Shown piece by piece: positions 52,951 through 61,492 of a DNA stretch of 64,000 nt. The translations under genes were made by a program, and so were the position numbers. Origin of the DNA: Pleomorphomonas sp. PLEO (GTDB lineage Bacteria; Pseudomonadota; Alphaproteobacteria; Rhizobiales; Pleomorphomonadaceae); the NCBI RefSeq assembly GCF_041320595.1, contig NZ_CP166625.1, positions 2,726,001 to 2,790,000 on the forward strand. Reading direction: 5' to 3'. Every line of letters starts with the position of its first letter. The stretch's first letter is position 1. Below the pieces are notes generated by a model. The model was not told where the DNA came from and ran no database searches. It worked only from the letters and a program-made list of their open reading frames with translations.

Positions 52951-54570
52951 TCAAGTATAAGGTAGTCGCTGATCCTCATTGAATAAGTCTGGTAGTTCGG
53001 GCTCTGGCCGTTCGCGGGGAGGGGCGTCCTGTGCGGCATGCTTTGAGAGAAGCCGTCGGTCGCTTCCGGCGATGTGATGGGCGCACATCTCGAAAGCGAT
53101 GAATTGCACGAGCGCCTCCAGCGGTAGCGCATCGCTTTGAAAGCGTTCGGTGAGGAAGGATAGACGGGCGATCAGCTCCAGGTGTTCGGAACGATGCTTT
53201 TGAAGACCGGCCGGGCTGATCTCCGCGATGGCGATCTCTTCCCGAACGAAATGGTGGCGCATGTGGAAGGCGATTTCGTTGAGGTCCTGGGTGATCGTTA
53301 CCTTGTCGCCCGTCGTCTTGACAGTGCGCAGCAGCCGGTTAGAGCGCTCGACGAGTTCGATATGATCGGCGTCGAGTTCCGGTATCGCCGTTTCGAACAG
53401 GGGAGACCATTGGATGACAGATGTCCCATCCTCCCACTTGATCGGGATGTCATGACACACTTGGTTCTTGCCCGCTGCCTTGGCGCGATAAAGCGCCGCG
53501 TCTGCGCGGTCAAACCAGCTTTTCCAGCTGTCATGGCTGAGACAGAGCGACACGCCGATGCTGACGGTGATCCGCAGCGGGCTGCCGGTGTTCGTCGTGC
53601 TCGTCGCATCGCACAGCCGTTCGGCAAGAAGCTGCGCCTCCCGCACGCCGGTGCCCGGCAAGATGATGGCGAACTCCTCTCCGCCCCAGCGGCCCAGGAT
53701 ATCGGTGTCCCTCAGGATCTTGCGCCAGGACTTAGTGACGGCCTGCAAGACTACGTCGCCCGCCGCGTGGCCGAGGGAGTCGTTGAAGCTCTTGAAGTCG
53801 TCAAGGTCGAGGATCAGCAGCGAAGCCAACGTGCCGTGGCGAACGAGCCGGTGGATTTCGCCGTCTCCAACCTGTTCCAGTTTCCGCCGATTCCAAACGC
53901 CGGTGAGCTTGTCGTGGAGGATCATCTGCTGATTGAGGTGCTCGGTGCGCTCCTTGTTCATCAGCAGGAAGCCGACCGTGATCAGCGTCACGCCGATGAG
54001 GGTGGCTATAAAGAGAAGGGCTTGCGCCAATTCGCTCAGCGTAACCGCGCCAAAGGCCTGGAGCGATAGAAGCGCTGTGACTTCGCGATAGAGCATCATT
54101 GTCATGCTGAGCAAAATCGCGGCCATGAACAAATACTGGCCCTTGCCCGATGTTGTCCTCCGTCTCATCCAGAGATGCTGCAAGACGACGGCTTCGGCGA
54201 GAACGTAGATCAGGCTGTTGCAGATGATCCTGATCGGCCGCTGGTCGAGAAGCAGGAAGGTCACCAGGGCGATCGAGCCGACGAACAGCAGATGCTGCTT
54301 CCAGCGCCTTGCCCTGCCGAAAAAGATCTCGAGGGATTGGATGACGAAAGAAAAGAACAGGGCCACAGAGAGCTCGGCAAACCAGACGGACCAGGGGCCA
54401 AGTTTTGGCGACAGGACATATAAGGCATAGGCCACGCTGTGGGCGATCAGACCGTAGGAAAACTCTTGAAGCCCCCACTTCAGCTCTGTCGTCTGGGTAA
54501 CAAGAATCGCCCCGCCAAGAGTTAGGCTGAGAACCGATATCAAGACGAACACGGTGGGAATATCAATCAT
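52951..54570 (-). CDS. Diguanylate cyclase fused to bacteriohemerythrin
   Basis: 539 residues. About six membrane helices (1-205) form an N-terminal sensor. The GGDEF domain (about 215-370) keeps the active motif GGEEF at 296-300 and an RxxD inhibitory site at 287-290 (RDTD). The C-terminal domain (about 390-505) is a bacteriohemerythrin with all expected di-iron ligands at canonical spacing: H403, H440-E444, H458-H462, H499-D504. It should make c-di-GMP in response to O2 (or NO) bound at the iron centre. No adjacent partner gene; upstream is the icd duplication region. Confidence 0.92.
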   Translation of the reverse strand: MIDIPTVFVLISVLSLTLGGAILVTQTTELKWGLQEFSYGLIAHSVAYALYVLSPKLGPWSVWFAELSVALFFSFVIQSLEIFFGRARRWKQHLLFVGSIALVTFLLLDQRPIRIICNSLIYVLAEAVVLQHLWMRRRTTSGKGQYLFMAAILLSMTMMLYREVTALLSLQAFGAVTLSELAQALLFIATLIGVTLITVGFLLMNKERTEHLNQQMILHDKLTGVWNRRKLEQVGDGEIHRLVRHGTLASLLILDLDDFKSFNDSLGHAAGDVVLQAVTKSWRKILRDTDILGRWGGEEFAIILPGTGVREAQLLAERLCDATSTTNTGSPLRITVSIGVSLCLSHDSWKSWFDRADAALYRAKAAGKNQVCHDIPIKWEDGTSVIQWSPLFETAIPELDADHIELVERSNRLLRTVKTTGDKVTITQDLNEIAFHMRHHFVREEIAIAEISPAGLQKHRSEHLELIARLSFLTERFQSDALPLEALVQFIAFEMCAHHIAGSDRRLLSKHAAQDAPPRERPEPELPDLFNEDQRLPYT

Positions 54571-54990
54571 ATCGTCCAGGAGCGCTGGAGTGGTCGACGA
54601 GCGGTAGCGCTCGTGTAATGCCGCTGGACCGAGTCAAGCCGACGTAGCCCATGGAAACTTGAGCCTAGCCGTTGATAGAACATTACAAAGGTGAACAAAG
54701 CCCTATTTGCGACTGACGCTACGCGTTATTGTCTATCGAGCTGATCATTTCTGTTACCTTTATCGGGTGCTTCGTTATTGGCTGCCAACGGTCTTTTTTG
54801 ACTACCAACCCAAACAACGATCTCTTTTGGTCTTCTGAAATTGTGAAACAAACATGAGGTATCCGATATCGAGGGCATGTTGAAATGCCAGCGCATCGGT
54901 CTCCATTTCGCGGCGCTCAAGAGTGTTCTTTCGGCCGCGCTAGATTACCCACTGAATAAAGCTGAGTCCGCTTTGCAGTTTTGCCGATGC
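54571..54990. other. Intergenic region, 420 bp
   Basis: Upstream of the diguanylate cyclase, less GC-rich than surrounding DNA. I see no supported gene, tRNA or integrase remnant. A 64-residue minus-strand frame at 54726-54920 lacks a ribosome site and recognisable content. Confidence 0.4.
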
Positions 54991-55024
54991 AATAAAGGCG
55001 GCGGACCGTTGCCGATCCGCCGCC
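54991..55024 (-). terminator. Terminator after the displaced icd 3' end
   Basis: On the minus strand a 9-bp stem (GGCGGCGGA / TCCGCCGCC) followed by TTTATT. It is a diverged copy of the one that follows intact icd at 56247-56280. Confidence 0.8.
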
Positions 55025-55050
55025 CTATTGTTTCGTCCTTGACCGGCTGA

Positions 55051-55207
55051 TTACCACTTGGCCATTTCAGCTTCGAGGTTGGACGCAACCTTCTCGAGGA
55101 AGCCGGTCGTGGAGAGCCACTTCTGATCCGGCCCGATCAGCAGGGCGAGGTCCTTGGTCATGAAGCCGCTTTCCACGGTGTCGACGCAGACCTTCTCCAA
55201 CGTGGCG
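55051..55207 (-). pseudogene. Displaced copy of the icd 3' end (last 51 codons and stop)
   Basis: 157 bp aligned without gaps to 56307-56463, the end of icd, with 6 differences, all synonymous; the encoded 51 residues are identical. Homology continues downstream through the terminator at lower identity but stops upstream at 55207, so there is no start or catalytic domain. The coding match with only silent changes, next to a more diverged non-coding flank, indicates two icd alleles from related lineages rather than a fresh local copy. This is the pattern left when an element integrates in the icd 3' end. Confidence 0.88.
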
Positions 55208-55275
55208 AGGCCGCAGCAGGATGGTGGTTGACCCCGGACGGGCACCGCCTCCGCATCTTCGCCGTTACGGCCTGA
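55208..55275 (+). pseudogene. Remnant of a VOC-family gene 3' end
   Basis: The plus strand reads 'LTPDGHRLRIFAVTA' then a stop, the C-terminal beta-strand motif of VOC proteins (compare 'TDPDGHRIRVFATTG' in the gene at 52193). It abuts the displaced icd end and has no 5' part. It is probably debris from recombination at this junction. Short, so moderately sure. Confidence 0.55.
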
Positions 55276-55349
55276 CGATCGGTTCGGGCGCTCGTCGGTT
55301 TCGGTCCGGCGGGCTGCCGATTTGCCGGAAGTCAGCCGTATCATTCACT

Positions 55350-55982
55350 TCATTCGAAGTAGTTGCTTGCGTAGTTGCTTATTTCTATAAATAGTCTAGC
55401 ATTTTTGGCAACCCCAATGTATCTTGAATGATAACCATTGAATATTGGTTCGAACGGCTGGTCATCACTAACCACCTTATCAATAGATGACTTATTATTT
55501 ATTTTCGAGATTTCTAATATTAGACGTAATGTACCATATTTCCAGGCATAAATGACATCATAGTTCTCTGTATATTCCTTCTTACAGCCTCTATTTACGC
55601 ACTCAGAATTGTGCGCCGTACAGATAGACATTTGAGTATTATTGATTGGAATATCTAAATTCTTCCTGGTAATAAATTTTATGAACTCGTTACTAATACG
55701 GCAAGAACTCCCCCTACACGAAACTAGTTCAGATTCAAAGCCCAGGCGCCTCTCAAGAGAACTCTCGACAAGCCTGACGATGTCTTCGTTTTCTGGGCGT
55801 ATATAATAATTTCTCGGGTATCTGGCGATCACAACATCAATCGCATCATTCGGAGGCGGCGTGCATGACCAACTGTCGGCGAACGAAAAATCAGCCCACA
55901 AAAAAGAGCAGACGAAAATAAAGGCCATTATAAGCTTGGGGGATTTGGCTTTTTGCCGAAATTTATTGCGAACGTAGCTCAT
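55350..55982 (-). CDS. Hypothetical secreted cysteine-containing protein (AT-rich)
   Basis: About 210 residues from the ATG at 55982 (GGAGG about 5 bases upstream). Signal peptide with hydrophobic core 'LIMAFIFVCSFLWADFSFA' followed by 'DSWSC'. The mature part has six Cys (in 'WSC', 'VSC', 'SSC', 'SIC', 'SEC', 'RGC'), enough for three disulfides, many Asn/Ile/Tyr, and no family I recognise. Base composition is far lower in GC than the neighbours and codon use is A/T-ending, indicating acquisition. It lies between the two icd 3' ends. Confidence 0.7.
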   Translation of the reverse strand: MSYVRNKFRQKAKSPKLIMAFIFVCSFLWADFSFADSWSCTPPPNDAIDVVIARYPRNYYIRPENEDIVRLVESSLERRLGFESELVSCRGSSCRISNEFIKFITRKNLDIPINNTQMSICTAHNSECVNRGCKKEYTENYDVIYAWKYGTLRLILEISKINNKSSIDKVVSDDQPFEPIFNGYHSRYIGVAKNARLFIEISNYASNYFE

Positions 55983-56246
55983 AAGCCCCTCCAATGAACT
56001 GTGCGTCCGAAGCTCTCTTGAGCCTGTCCGTCGCCTTGAGATTCGATCCAGTCGTGACATGCCCAAAAGTGGGGCTGGCGCTTATTGTGCATGTCAAAAG
56101 TTGTCGAGTACAACTAGAAACATATCTACGTGACACGAAAATCATCCCCTGGTCGCATTGTGTCGCACTAGCGCACAATCTGGCCCTCCGAACTTCGAGC
56201 CCCATAGGCTTCTGTGGGCCCTGCTGGGCTATGGCTCGTCTATCAA
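55983..56246. other. AT-rich spacer between the secreted-protein gene and icd
   Basis: No gene supported. An inverted repeat ATTGTG-N11-CACAAT stands at 56157-56179. This DNA, with 55350-55982, forms the low-GC part of the segment bounded by the two icd ends. Confidence 0.4.
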
Positions 56247-56280
56247 TCAAAAGGCGGCGAACCGTTGCTGATCCGCCGCC
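56247..56280 (-). terminator. Terminator of icd
   Basis: On the minus strand stem GGCGGCG / CGCCGCC followed by TTTTGATTGA; same layout as at 54991. Confidence 0.8.
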
Positions 56281-56306
56281 TTATAATTTCATCGATGATT
56301 ACAGGC

Positions 56307-57524
56307 TTACCACTTGGCCATTTCGGCTTCGAGGTTGGACGCAACCTTCTCGAGGAAGCCGGTGGTGGAGAGCCACTTCTGGTCCGGCCCGATCAACAGG
56401 GCGAGGTCCTTGGTCATGAAACCGCTTTCCACGGTGTCGACGCAGACCTTCTCCAGCGTGGCGGCGAACTTGGCCAGGTCGGCGTTGTCGTCGAGCTTGG
56501 CGCGGTGGGCGAGGCCACGCGTCCAGGCGAAGATGGAGGCGATGGAGTTGGTCGAGGTCTCCTTGCCCTTCTGATGCTCGCGATAGTGACGGGTGACGGT
56601 GCCGTGGGCGGCTTCGGCCTCCACTGTCTTGCCGTCCGGCGTCAGCAGCACGGAGGTCATCAGACCAAGCGAGCCGAAGCCCTGGGCCACGGTGTCGGAC
56701 TGCACGTCGCCATCGTAGTTCTTGCAGGCCCAGATATAGCCGCCCGACCACTTCAGCGCCGAGGCGACCATGTCGTCGATCAGGCGATGCTCGTAGGTGA
56801 TGCCGAGCTTTTCGAATTCGGCCTTGAACTCGGCCTCGTACACCTCCTGGAAAATATCCTTGAAGCGACCGTCATAGGCCTTGAGGATGGTGTTCTTGGT
56901 CGAAAGATAGACTGGCCATTTGCGCATGATGCCGTAGTTGAGGGAGGCGCGGGCAAACTCGCGGATCGATTCATCGAGGTTGTACATGGCGAGCGCCACG
57001 CCGGCGCCGGGGGCCTTGTACACTTCCTTCTCGATCACCGCGCCGTCTTCGCCGACGAACTTGATGGTGAGCGTGCCTTTGCCCGGGAACTTGAAGTCGG
57101 TGGCCTTGTACTGGTCGCCGAAGGCATGACGGCCGACGACGATCGGCTGCGTCCAGCCGGGTACGAGGCGCGGCACGTTCTTGCAGATGATCGGTTCGCG
57201 GAAGATAACGCCGCCGAGGATGTTGCGGATGGTGCCGTTGGGCGACTTCCACATTTCCTTGAGGTTGAATTCCTTCACGCGCGCTTCGTCGGGCGTGATG
57301 GTGGCGCACTTGATGCCGACGCCGTGCTTCTTGATGGCGTTGGCGGCGTCGACCGTCACCTTATCGGCCGTGGCGTCGCGGTTCTCGACCGAAAGGTCAT
57401 AATAATCAATGTCGATATCTAGATAGGGCAGGATCAGCTTGTCCTTGATCAACTGCCAGATGATCCGGGTCATCTCGTCGCCGTCGAGATCGACGACCGG
57501 GTTCGCAACCTTGATTTTCGCCAT
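56307..57524 (-). CDS. icd: NADP-dependent isocitrate dehydrogenase
   Basis: 405 residues of the eukaryote-like (IDH1/2-type) group common in alphaproteobacteria: '[20 protein letters not shown]', '[19 protein letters not shown]', '[20 protein letters not shown]' and '[19 protein letters not shown]'. It converts isocitrate to 2-oxoglutarate with NADPH in the TCA cycle. The start at 57524 gives normal length; a longer open frame upstream is low-complexity Arg/Ala. The last 52 codons are repeated at 55051-55207. Confidence 0.97.
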   Translation of the reverse strand: MAKIKVANPVVDLDGDEMTRIIWQLIKDKLILPYLDIDIDYYDLSVENRDATADKVTVDAANAIKKHGVGIKCATITPDEARVKEFNLKEMWKSPNGTIRNILGGVIFREPIICKNVPRLVPGWTQPIVVGRHAFGDQYKATDFKFPGKGTLTIKFVGEDGAVIEKEVYKAPGAGVALAMYNLDESIREFARASLNYGIMRKWPVYLSTKNTILKAYDGRFKDIFQEVYEAEFKAEFEKLGITYEHRLIDDMVASALKWSGGYIWACKNYDGDVQSDTVAQGFGSLGLMTSVLLTPDGKTVEAEAAHGTVTRHYREHQKGKETSTNSIASIFAWTRGLAHRAKLDDNADLAKFAATLEKVCVDTVESGFMTKDLALLIGPDQKWLSTTGFLEKVASNLEAEMAKW

Positions 57525-57682
57525 AGTGGGGTGACCTTCCGAACGTGTGGCCGGGCTTTGAGGCCGGTTCGTGCGCCTGCCGGTACGCAAACGCACGGAT
57601 GTTTCGCCTGTAGCATGGCGTTGCCGCCGAGGCCAGTGCAACCGCTTGGCTTTTGGGCGTACGCTAACGTAAACGGAAGGTG

Positions 57683-58432
57683 TCAGGAAGGGAGCGTGAC
57701 GACGAGCGGCCCGTTTCGCGTTGCGACGATGGTATGCTCGAACTGCACGGTCGGTGCGCGCGGCTCTGAGTACAGCGTCCAATCGTCGTCGCCATCCTCG
57801 GCCCATTCGGCGCCGAGCGACAGAAAGGGCTCGACGGTGAAGACGAGACCGTCGGTGATGACGCGCCGCTCGTGCGGGTTGGGCCATGTGGCGATGTCCG
57901 ACGGCTCTTCATGCAGCGAGCGGCCAACGCCATGGCTGCCGAGATTGCGCACCAACGTGTAGCCGTTCTTGCGGGCAAACGCGCCGACAGCACGGCCGAC
58001 ACCTGCAAGTGGCCGTCCGGGTGCGACGGCGCCGATGCCGGCCCACATGGCCCGCCGGCCGTCGCGGCACAGCCGGTCGAGCTTGGCGGGAACAGGCGAG
58101 ACGGCAAAGGAAGCGCCGCTGTCGGCGAAGAAACCGTCCTTGGAGGCGGAAACGTCGAGATTGATGAGGTCTCCGACTTTCAGCACCCGGTCGCCGGGGA
58201 TGCCGTGGGCGATCTCCTCGCTGACCGAGATGCAGGCGATGCCGGGGAAGCCGTAGGTCGCCTTCGGCGCGGGTATGGCGCCGGCCTCGTCGAGGACGCG
58301 GCCGGCGATTTCGTCGAGTTCGGCTGTGGTGATGCCGGGTCGGACGGCGGTGGCCATGGCGGCGATGGCATCGGCCACGGCGCGGCCGATTGCCTTGAGC
58401 CCGTCGAGCTCGTCTTCGCTGGTGATGGTCAT
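57683..58432 (-). CDS. map: Methionine aminopeptidase, type I
   Basis: 249 residues. Metal ligands are seen in 'INLDVS' (Asp), 'FFADSGASF' (Asp), '[10 protein letters not shown]' (His), 'FTVEPF' (Glu) and 'QFEHTIV' (Glu), and '[10 protein letters not shown]' holds the substrate-binding His. It removes the initiator Met from nascent proteins. Alone between icd and the FMN reductase on the same strand. It may be an accessory copy, since many genomes carry two. Confidence 0.93.
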   Translation of the reverse strand: MTITSEDELDGLKAIGRAVADAIAAMATAVRPGITTAELDEIAGRVLDEAGAIPAPKATYGFPGIACISVSEEIAHGIPGDRVLKVGDLINLDVSASKDGFFADSGASFAVSPVPAKLDRLCRDGRRAMWAGIGAVAPGRPLAGVGRAVGAFARKNGYTLVRNLGSHGVGRSLHEEPSDIATWPNPHERRVITDGLVFTVEPFLSLGAEWAEDGDDDWTLYSEPRAPTVQFEHTIVATRNGPLVVTLPS

Positions 58433-58461
58433 GTCGTCTCCTTACGGCGCTCAGCGCGGTG

Positions 58462-59013
58462 TTATTTGTTTCTGCCGATCCAGGTAGCGAAGGCGGTGAG
58501 GAAGCCGCCCAGGAAGGACTTGGTGTCCTCGCTCACGAACTTGCCATCCTTATCTAGGAGATCTCCCACCTTGGAAATATAGGCTTCAGGCTGCTGCATG
58601 ACTGGCATGTCGAGGAAGACAAGCGGCTGGCGCAGGTGATGGTTGGCGCCAAAGGCGCCCAGATTGCCCGGCGAAACGCTGACGATGGCGGTGGGTTTGC
58701 CCTTCCAGGCGCTCTTGCCATAGGGGCGGGAGCCGATGTCGATGGCGTTCTTCAGAAGGCCGGGGATCGACCGATTGTATTCGGGCGTCACGAACAGCAC
58801 GGCGTCCGCGCTGACGACTTCGCTCCGGAACTTCGCCCAGGTAGCCGGCGGCGAGCCCTCATCGAGATCCGGGTTGTAGAGCGGCAGTTCGCCGATCTCC
58901 ACGATGCGGAGTTTCAGCTTATCGGTGGCAAGCGTTGCGAGGTTGTCGGCCACCGCCCGGGAGAAGGATCCCTTGCGCAGACTGCCAACGAGAACCGCGA
59001 CATCATAGGCCAT
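58462..59013 (-). CDS. NADPH-dependent FMN reductase
   Basis: 183 residues of the flavodoxin-like FMN_red family: 'VAVLVGSLRKGSFSRAVADN' (phosphate-binding loop), 'VLFVTPEYNRSIPGLLKNAI' and 'IVSVSPGNLGAFGANHHLR'. Quinone, azo or chromate reduction is known for relatives. ATG at 59013 with GAGGAG upstream; the upstream extension is not conserved. 29 bp before map on the same strand. Confidence 0.92.
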   Translation of the reverse strand: MAYDVAVLVGSLRKGSFSRAVADNLATLATDKLKLRIVEIGELPLYNPDLDEGSPPATWAKFRSEVVSADAVLFVTPEYNRSIPGLLKNAIDIGSRPYGKSAWKGKPTAIVSVSPGNLGAFGANHHLRQPLVFLDMPVMQQPEAYISKVGDLLDKDGKFVSEDTKSFLGGFLTAFATWIGRNK

Positions 59014-59242
59014 GCTTTTCTCCTCTGCCGACGAGAGCGGCGGTCGCCGCGCTCCGTCCCAACGCCGTCGACCCAGGGTTGGGCGACGGATTGTCCTCAC
59101 GTTTATAGGGGATTTCTCGGAGGACTGTCCATGTAGGACAACGTCGCGTTTGGTGGTTCTGTGGCATTAAAATTTCCTGATATTTGGTTATATGTCAGGA
59201 AATCGTATTGATAAATCGCCATTTGTAAGTAATTATTGCGGT

Positions 59243-59692
59243 ATGGATGAAATCGATCGTCAAATCGTGATGTGCCTCGGCCAGGATGCGCGCCGCTCGC
59301 TCGCCGATATCGGTGGCGAGGTCGGTCTGTCGACGTCGGCGGTGAACGAGCGCATCCGCCGCCTCACGGCGAGCGGCGTGATCCGCCGCTTCACCATCGA
59401 CGCCGACGCCGAGGCGCTGGGCTTCGCCGTCACCGCCTTCGTGTTCGTCGGCCTCGCCCCCGATGCCGACGAGACGGCGTTCCGGGCGGTTGCTACTGAG
59501 CATCCCGCCATCGTCGAGTGCCAGCACATCACCGGCAGTTGGAACTATCTGATCAAGATCCGCGTGGCGTCGCTGGCCGGCATCGAGACTTTTCTCGATG
59601 ATTTCAAGCGGCAACGGCTGATTGCCCGCAGCGAGACGATGATCGCGCTGTCGACCGTCGTCGAGCCACCATTCAAACCTCGGGAGCGATGA
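59243..59692 (+). CDS. Lrp/AsnC-family transcriptional regulator
   Basis: 149 residues: N-terminal helix-turn-helix ('MDEIDRQIVMCLGQDARRSL', 'VGLSTSAVNERIRRLTASGV'), then the RAM ligand-binding domain. The start at 59243 matches the usual Lrp N-terminus; a start at 59192 would add unconserved residues. It overlaps the LysE-type exporter by 4 bp, so the regulator probably controls that gene in response to an amino acid. Confidence 0.92.
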   Translation: MDEIDRQIVMCLGQDARRSLADIGGEVGLSTSAVNERIRRLTASGVIRRFTIDADAEALGFAVTAFVFVGLAPDADETAFRAVATEHPAIVECQHITGSWNYLIKIRVASLAGIETFLDDFKRQRLIARSETMIALSTVVEPPFKPRER

Positions 59693-60324
59693 CCGTGAGT
59701 TTGCTGCTCTTTGCCGCCAAGGGCTTTGCCCTCGGCTTCGCCGTGGCCGCGCCGCTCGGACCGATCGGGGCGCTCTGCATCAACCGCACGCTGCAACGCG
59801 GCTTCTGGGTGGGGCTCTCCGGCGGGCTCGGAACGGCGCTCGCCGATGCCTTCTATGGCGCCCTGGCGGCGCTTGGCTTTGCCGCCTTTTCGGCCTTTCT
59901 CGCCGGGATCGATGGCCCCATGCGCCTCATTGGCGGCGTCGCGATGATCTGGTTCGGCTGGCAGGGGATGAAGCCGAAGCCGCCACGGCAGGCCGCCGAG
60001 ATCGGCGCCCGCGATCTCCTGGGCACCGTGGGCGCTACGTTTCTGCTGACCATAGCCAACCCGACGACCATTTTGTCCTTCGCCTTGTTCTTTGCCGGGC
60101 TGGGCCTTGCCTCGACGGCCGATGCCCCATCGACGCTGGTGGTGGTGGCCGGCGTGTTTGCCGGTTCGCTCGCCTGGTGGATCATCCTGACGGGCGGCGT
60201 GGCGCTGGTGCGTCATAAGGTCAGCGATCGCTTTTCGCTGTGGGTCGGGCGGCTGTCCGGCGGCCTGATCCTCGCCTTCGGACTGTTGGCGGTGGGATCT
60301 TTCATCGCCGGACTGTGGCGCTAA
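59689..60324 (+). CDS. LysE-family amino-acid exporter
   Basis: 211 residues, six membrane helices. 'GFALGFAVAAPLGPIGALCI' is the LysE/RhtB signature region, and 'FLLTIANPTTILSFALFF' is a second conserved block. It expels an amino acid; which one is unknown. Translationally coupled to the Lrp gene. Its stop overlaps the 3' end of the convergent LysR gene by 4 bp. Confidence 0.9.
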   Translation: MTVSLLLFAAKGFALGFAVAAPLGPIGALCINRTLQRGFWVGLSGGLGTALADAFYGALAALGFAAFSAFLAGIDGPMRLIGGVAMIWFGWQGMKPKPPRQAAEIGARDLLGTVGATFLLTIANPTTILSFALFFAGLGLASTADAPSTLVVVAGVFAGSLAWWIILTGGVALVRHKVSDRFSLWVGRLSGGLILAFGLLAVGSFIAGLWR

Positions 60325-61235
60325 TCCTTCGATCGCTCGCGCATGCTACGCAGGCAGGCGTCGATGAAGACGCGCAGCTTGGGCTGTAGCCGGCTCGACT
60401 TGGGATAGTAGAGATAGAGCGCATCCTGGGCCGGCGCGAAGTCGTCAAGACAGGTTTCAAGGCGGCCGTCGGCGAGTTCATGGCGGACATTCTGCGACGA
60501 GGCGTAGGTGAGGCCGAGGCTGGCCACCGCCATGGCGCGCAGCAGGACCCAATCGTCGGAGGTGATCTGCCCCGGCGGATCGATGGCAACGGCGACGCCG
60601 TCTCGTTCGAACTCCCAGCGGTAGACGTTGCCACTGTCGGGCAGGCGGTAGCGCAGGCATCTGTGGTTGGCCAGATCATCCGGTGTCTCGGGCCGTCCAT
60701 GGGCGGCGAAATAGGCCGGCGAGCCGACCACCCCCCAGGAAAAGGGCGGGGTGACGCGTATGGTCAGCATGTCCTGATCGATGAATTCGCCGATCCGGAT
60801 GCCGGCGTCGAAACCGCCGCCGACCATGTCGCGGCGCTTGATGTCGGTCACCACGTCGACGGCGATGTCCGGGTAGGCCGCCAGGAAGGCCGGCAGCACG
60901 GGCGTCAGCACTTCCTGGGCCGCAATATGGTGGGCCAGGAGCCTGAGCGTACCCGACGGTCTTTCGCTGAGGTTGGCGAGGCCGTCGAGCGAGCCGGCAA
61001 TGGCCTCGGCCGCCGGCCGGACTTCGGTGAGAAACCGCTCGCCGGCCTCGGTGAGGGCGATATGGCGGGTGGTGCGATGGAAAAGCGGCAGGCCGATCCG
61101 CCGCTCCAGGGTCTGAACCGCCTGGCTGATCGCGCCGGGGGTGACACCCAGTTCGCGCGCGGCCGCGCGGAAGCTGCCGCGCCGGACCACGGTGAGAAAC
61201 TCGCTGATGCCGTCGAAAAGGTCGGTTCGGGCCAT
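60321..61235 (-). CDS. LysR-family transcriptional regulator
   Basis: 304 residues: winged HTH ('FLTVVRRGSFRAAARELGVT', 'AISQAVQTLERRIGLPLFHR') and a periplasmic-binding-like effector domain. It is divergent from the aldo/keto reductase gene, 257 bp away, a typical arrangement in which the LysR protein controls its divergent neighbour. Confidence 0.93.
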   Translation of the reverse strand: MARTDLFDGISEFLTVVRRGSFRAAARELGVTPGAISQAVQTLERRIGLPLFHRTTRHIALTEAGERFLTEVRPAAEAIAGSLDGLANLSERPSGTLRLLAHHIAAQEVLTPVLPAFLAAYPDIAVDVVTDIKRRDMVGGGFDAGIRIGEFIDQDMLTIRVTPPFSWGVVGSPAYFAAHGRPETPDDLANHRCLRYRLPDSGNVYRWEFERDGVAVAIDPPGQITSDDWVLLRAMAVASLGLTYASSQNVRHELADGRLETCLDDFAPAQDALYLYYPKSSRLQPKLRVFIDACLRSMRERSKD

Positions 61236-61492
61236 GGCAGCTTCCTGGAGTGCGCGGGCTCGCTCAAGCGTGATTTGGCGGGCCGCCAGAATGGACGCAT
61301 AATAATCCCCAATAGCAGATGATTGTATAGTTCATCTAATCAGGCTGTGACGTTCTGCTCGGCTATTCCAGCCACTGGCGGCGGCTTAGTCTCTCACAGG
61401 CGTTGGGGCCGCTTCGTTCTCGCCCGCATCCGCCCGCCGCGCATTCGTGCCGGCCGCTTTCACGTTTCTCAATACAATTTCAAGGTGATGAC

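Noticed and set aside
54726-54920. 64-codon minus-strand frame upstream of the diguanylate cyclase
   Set aside because: No ribosome site and odd composition; could be real but not supportable.
56214-57422. 402-codon plus-strand frame opposite icd
   Set aside because: Antisense shadow of icd; no independent signals.
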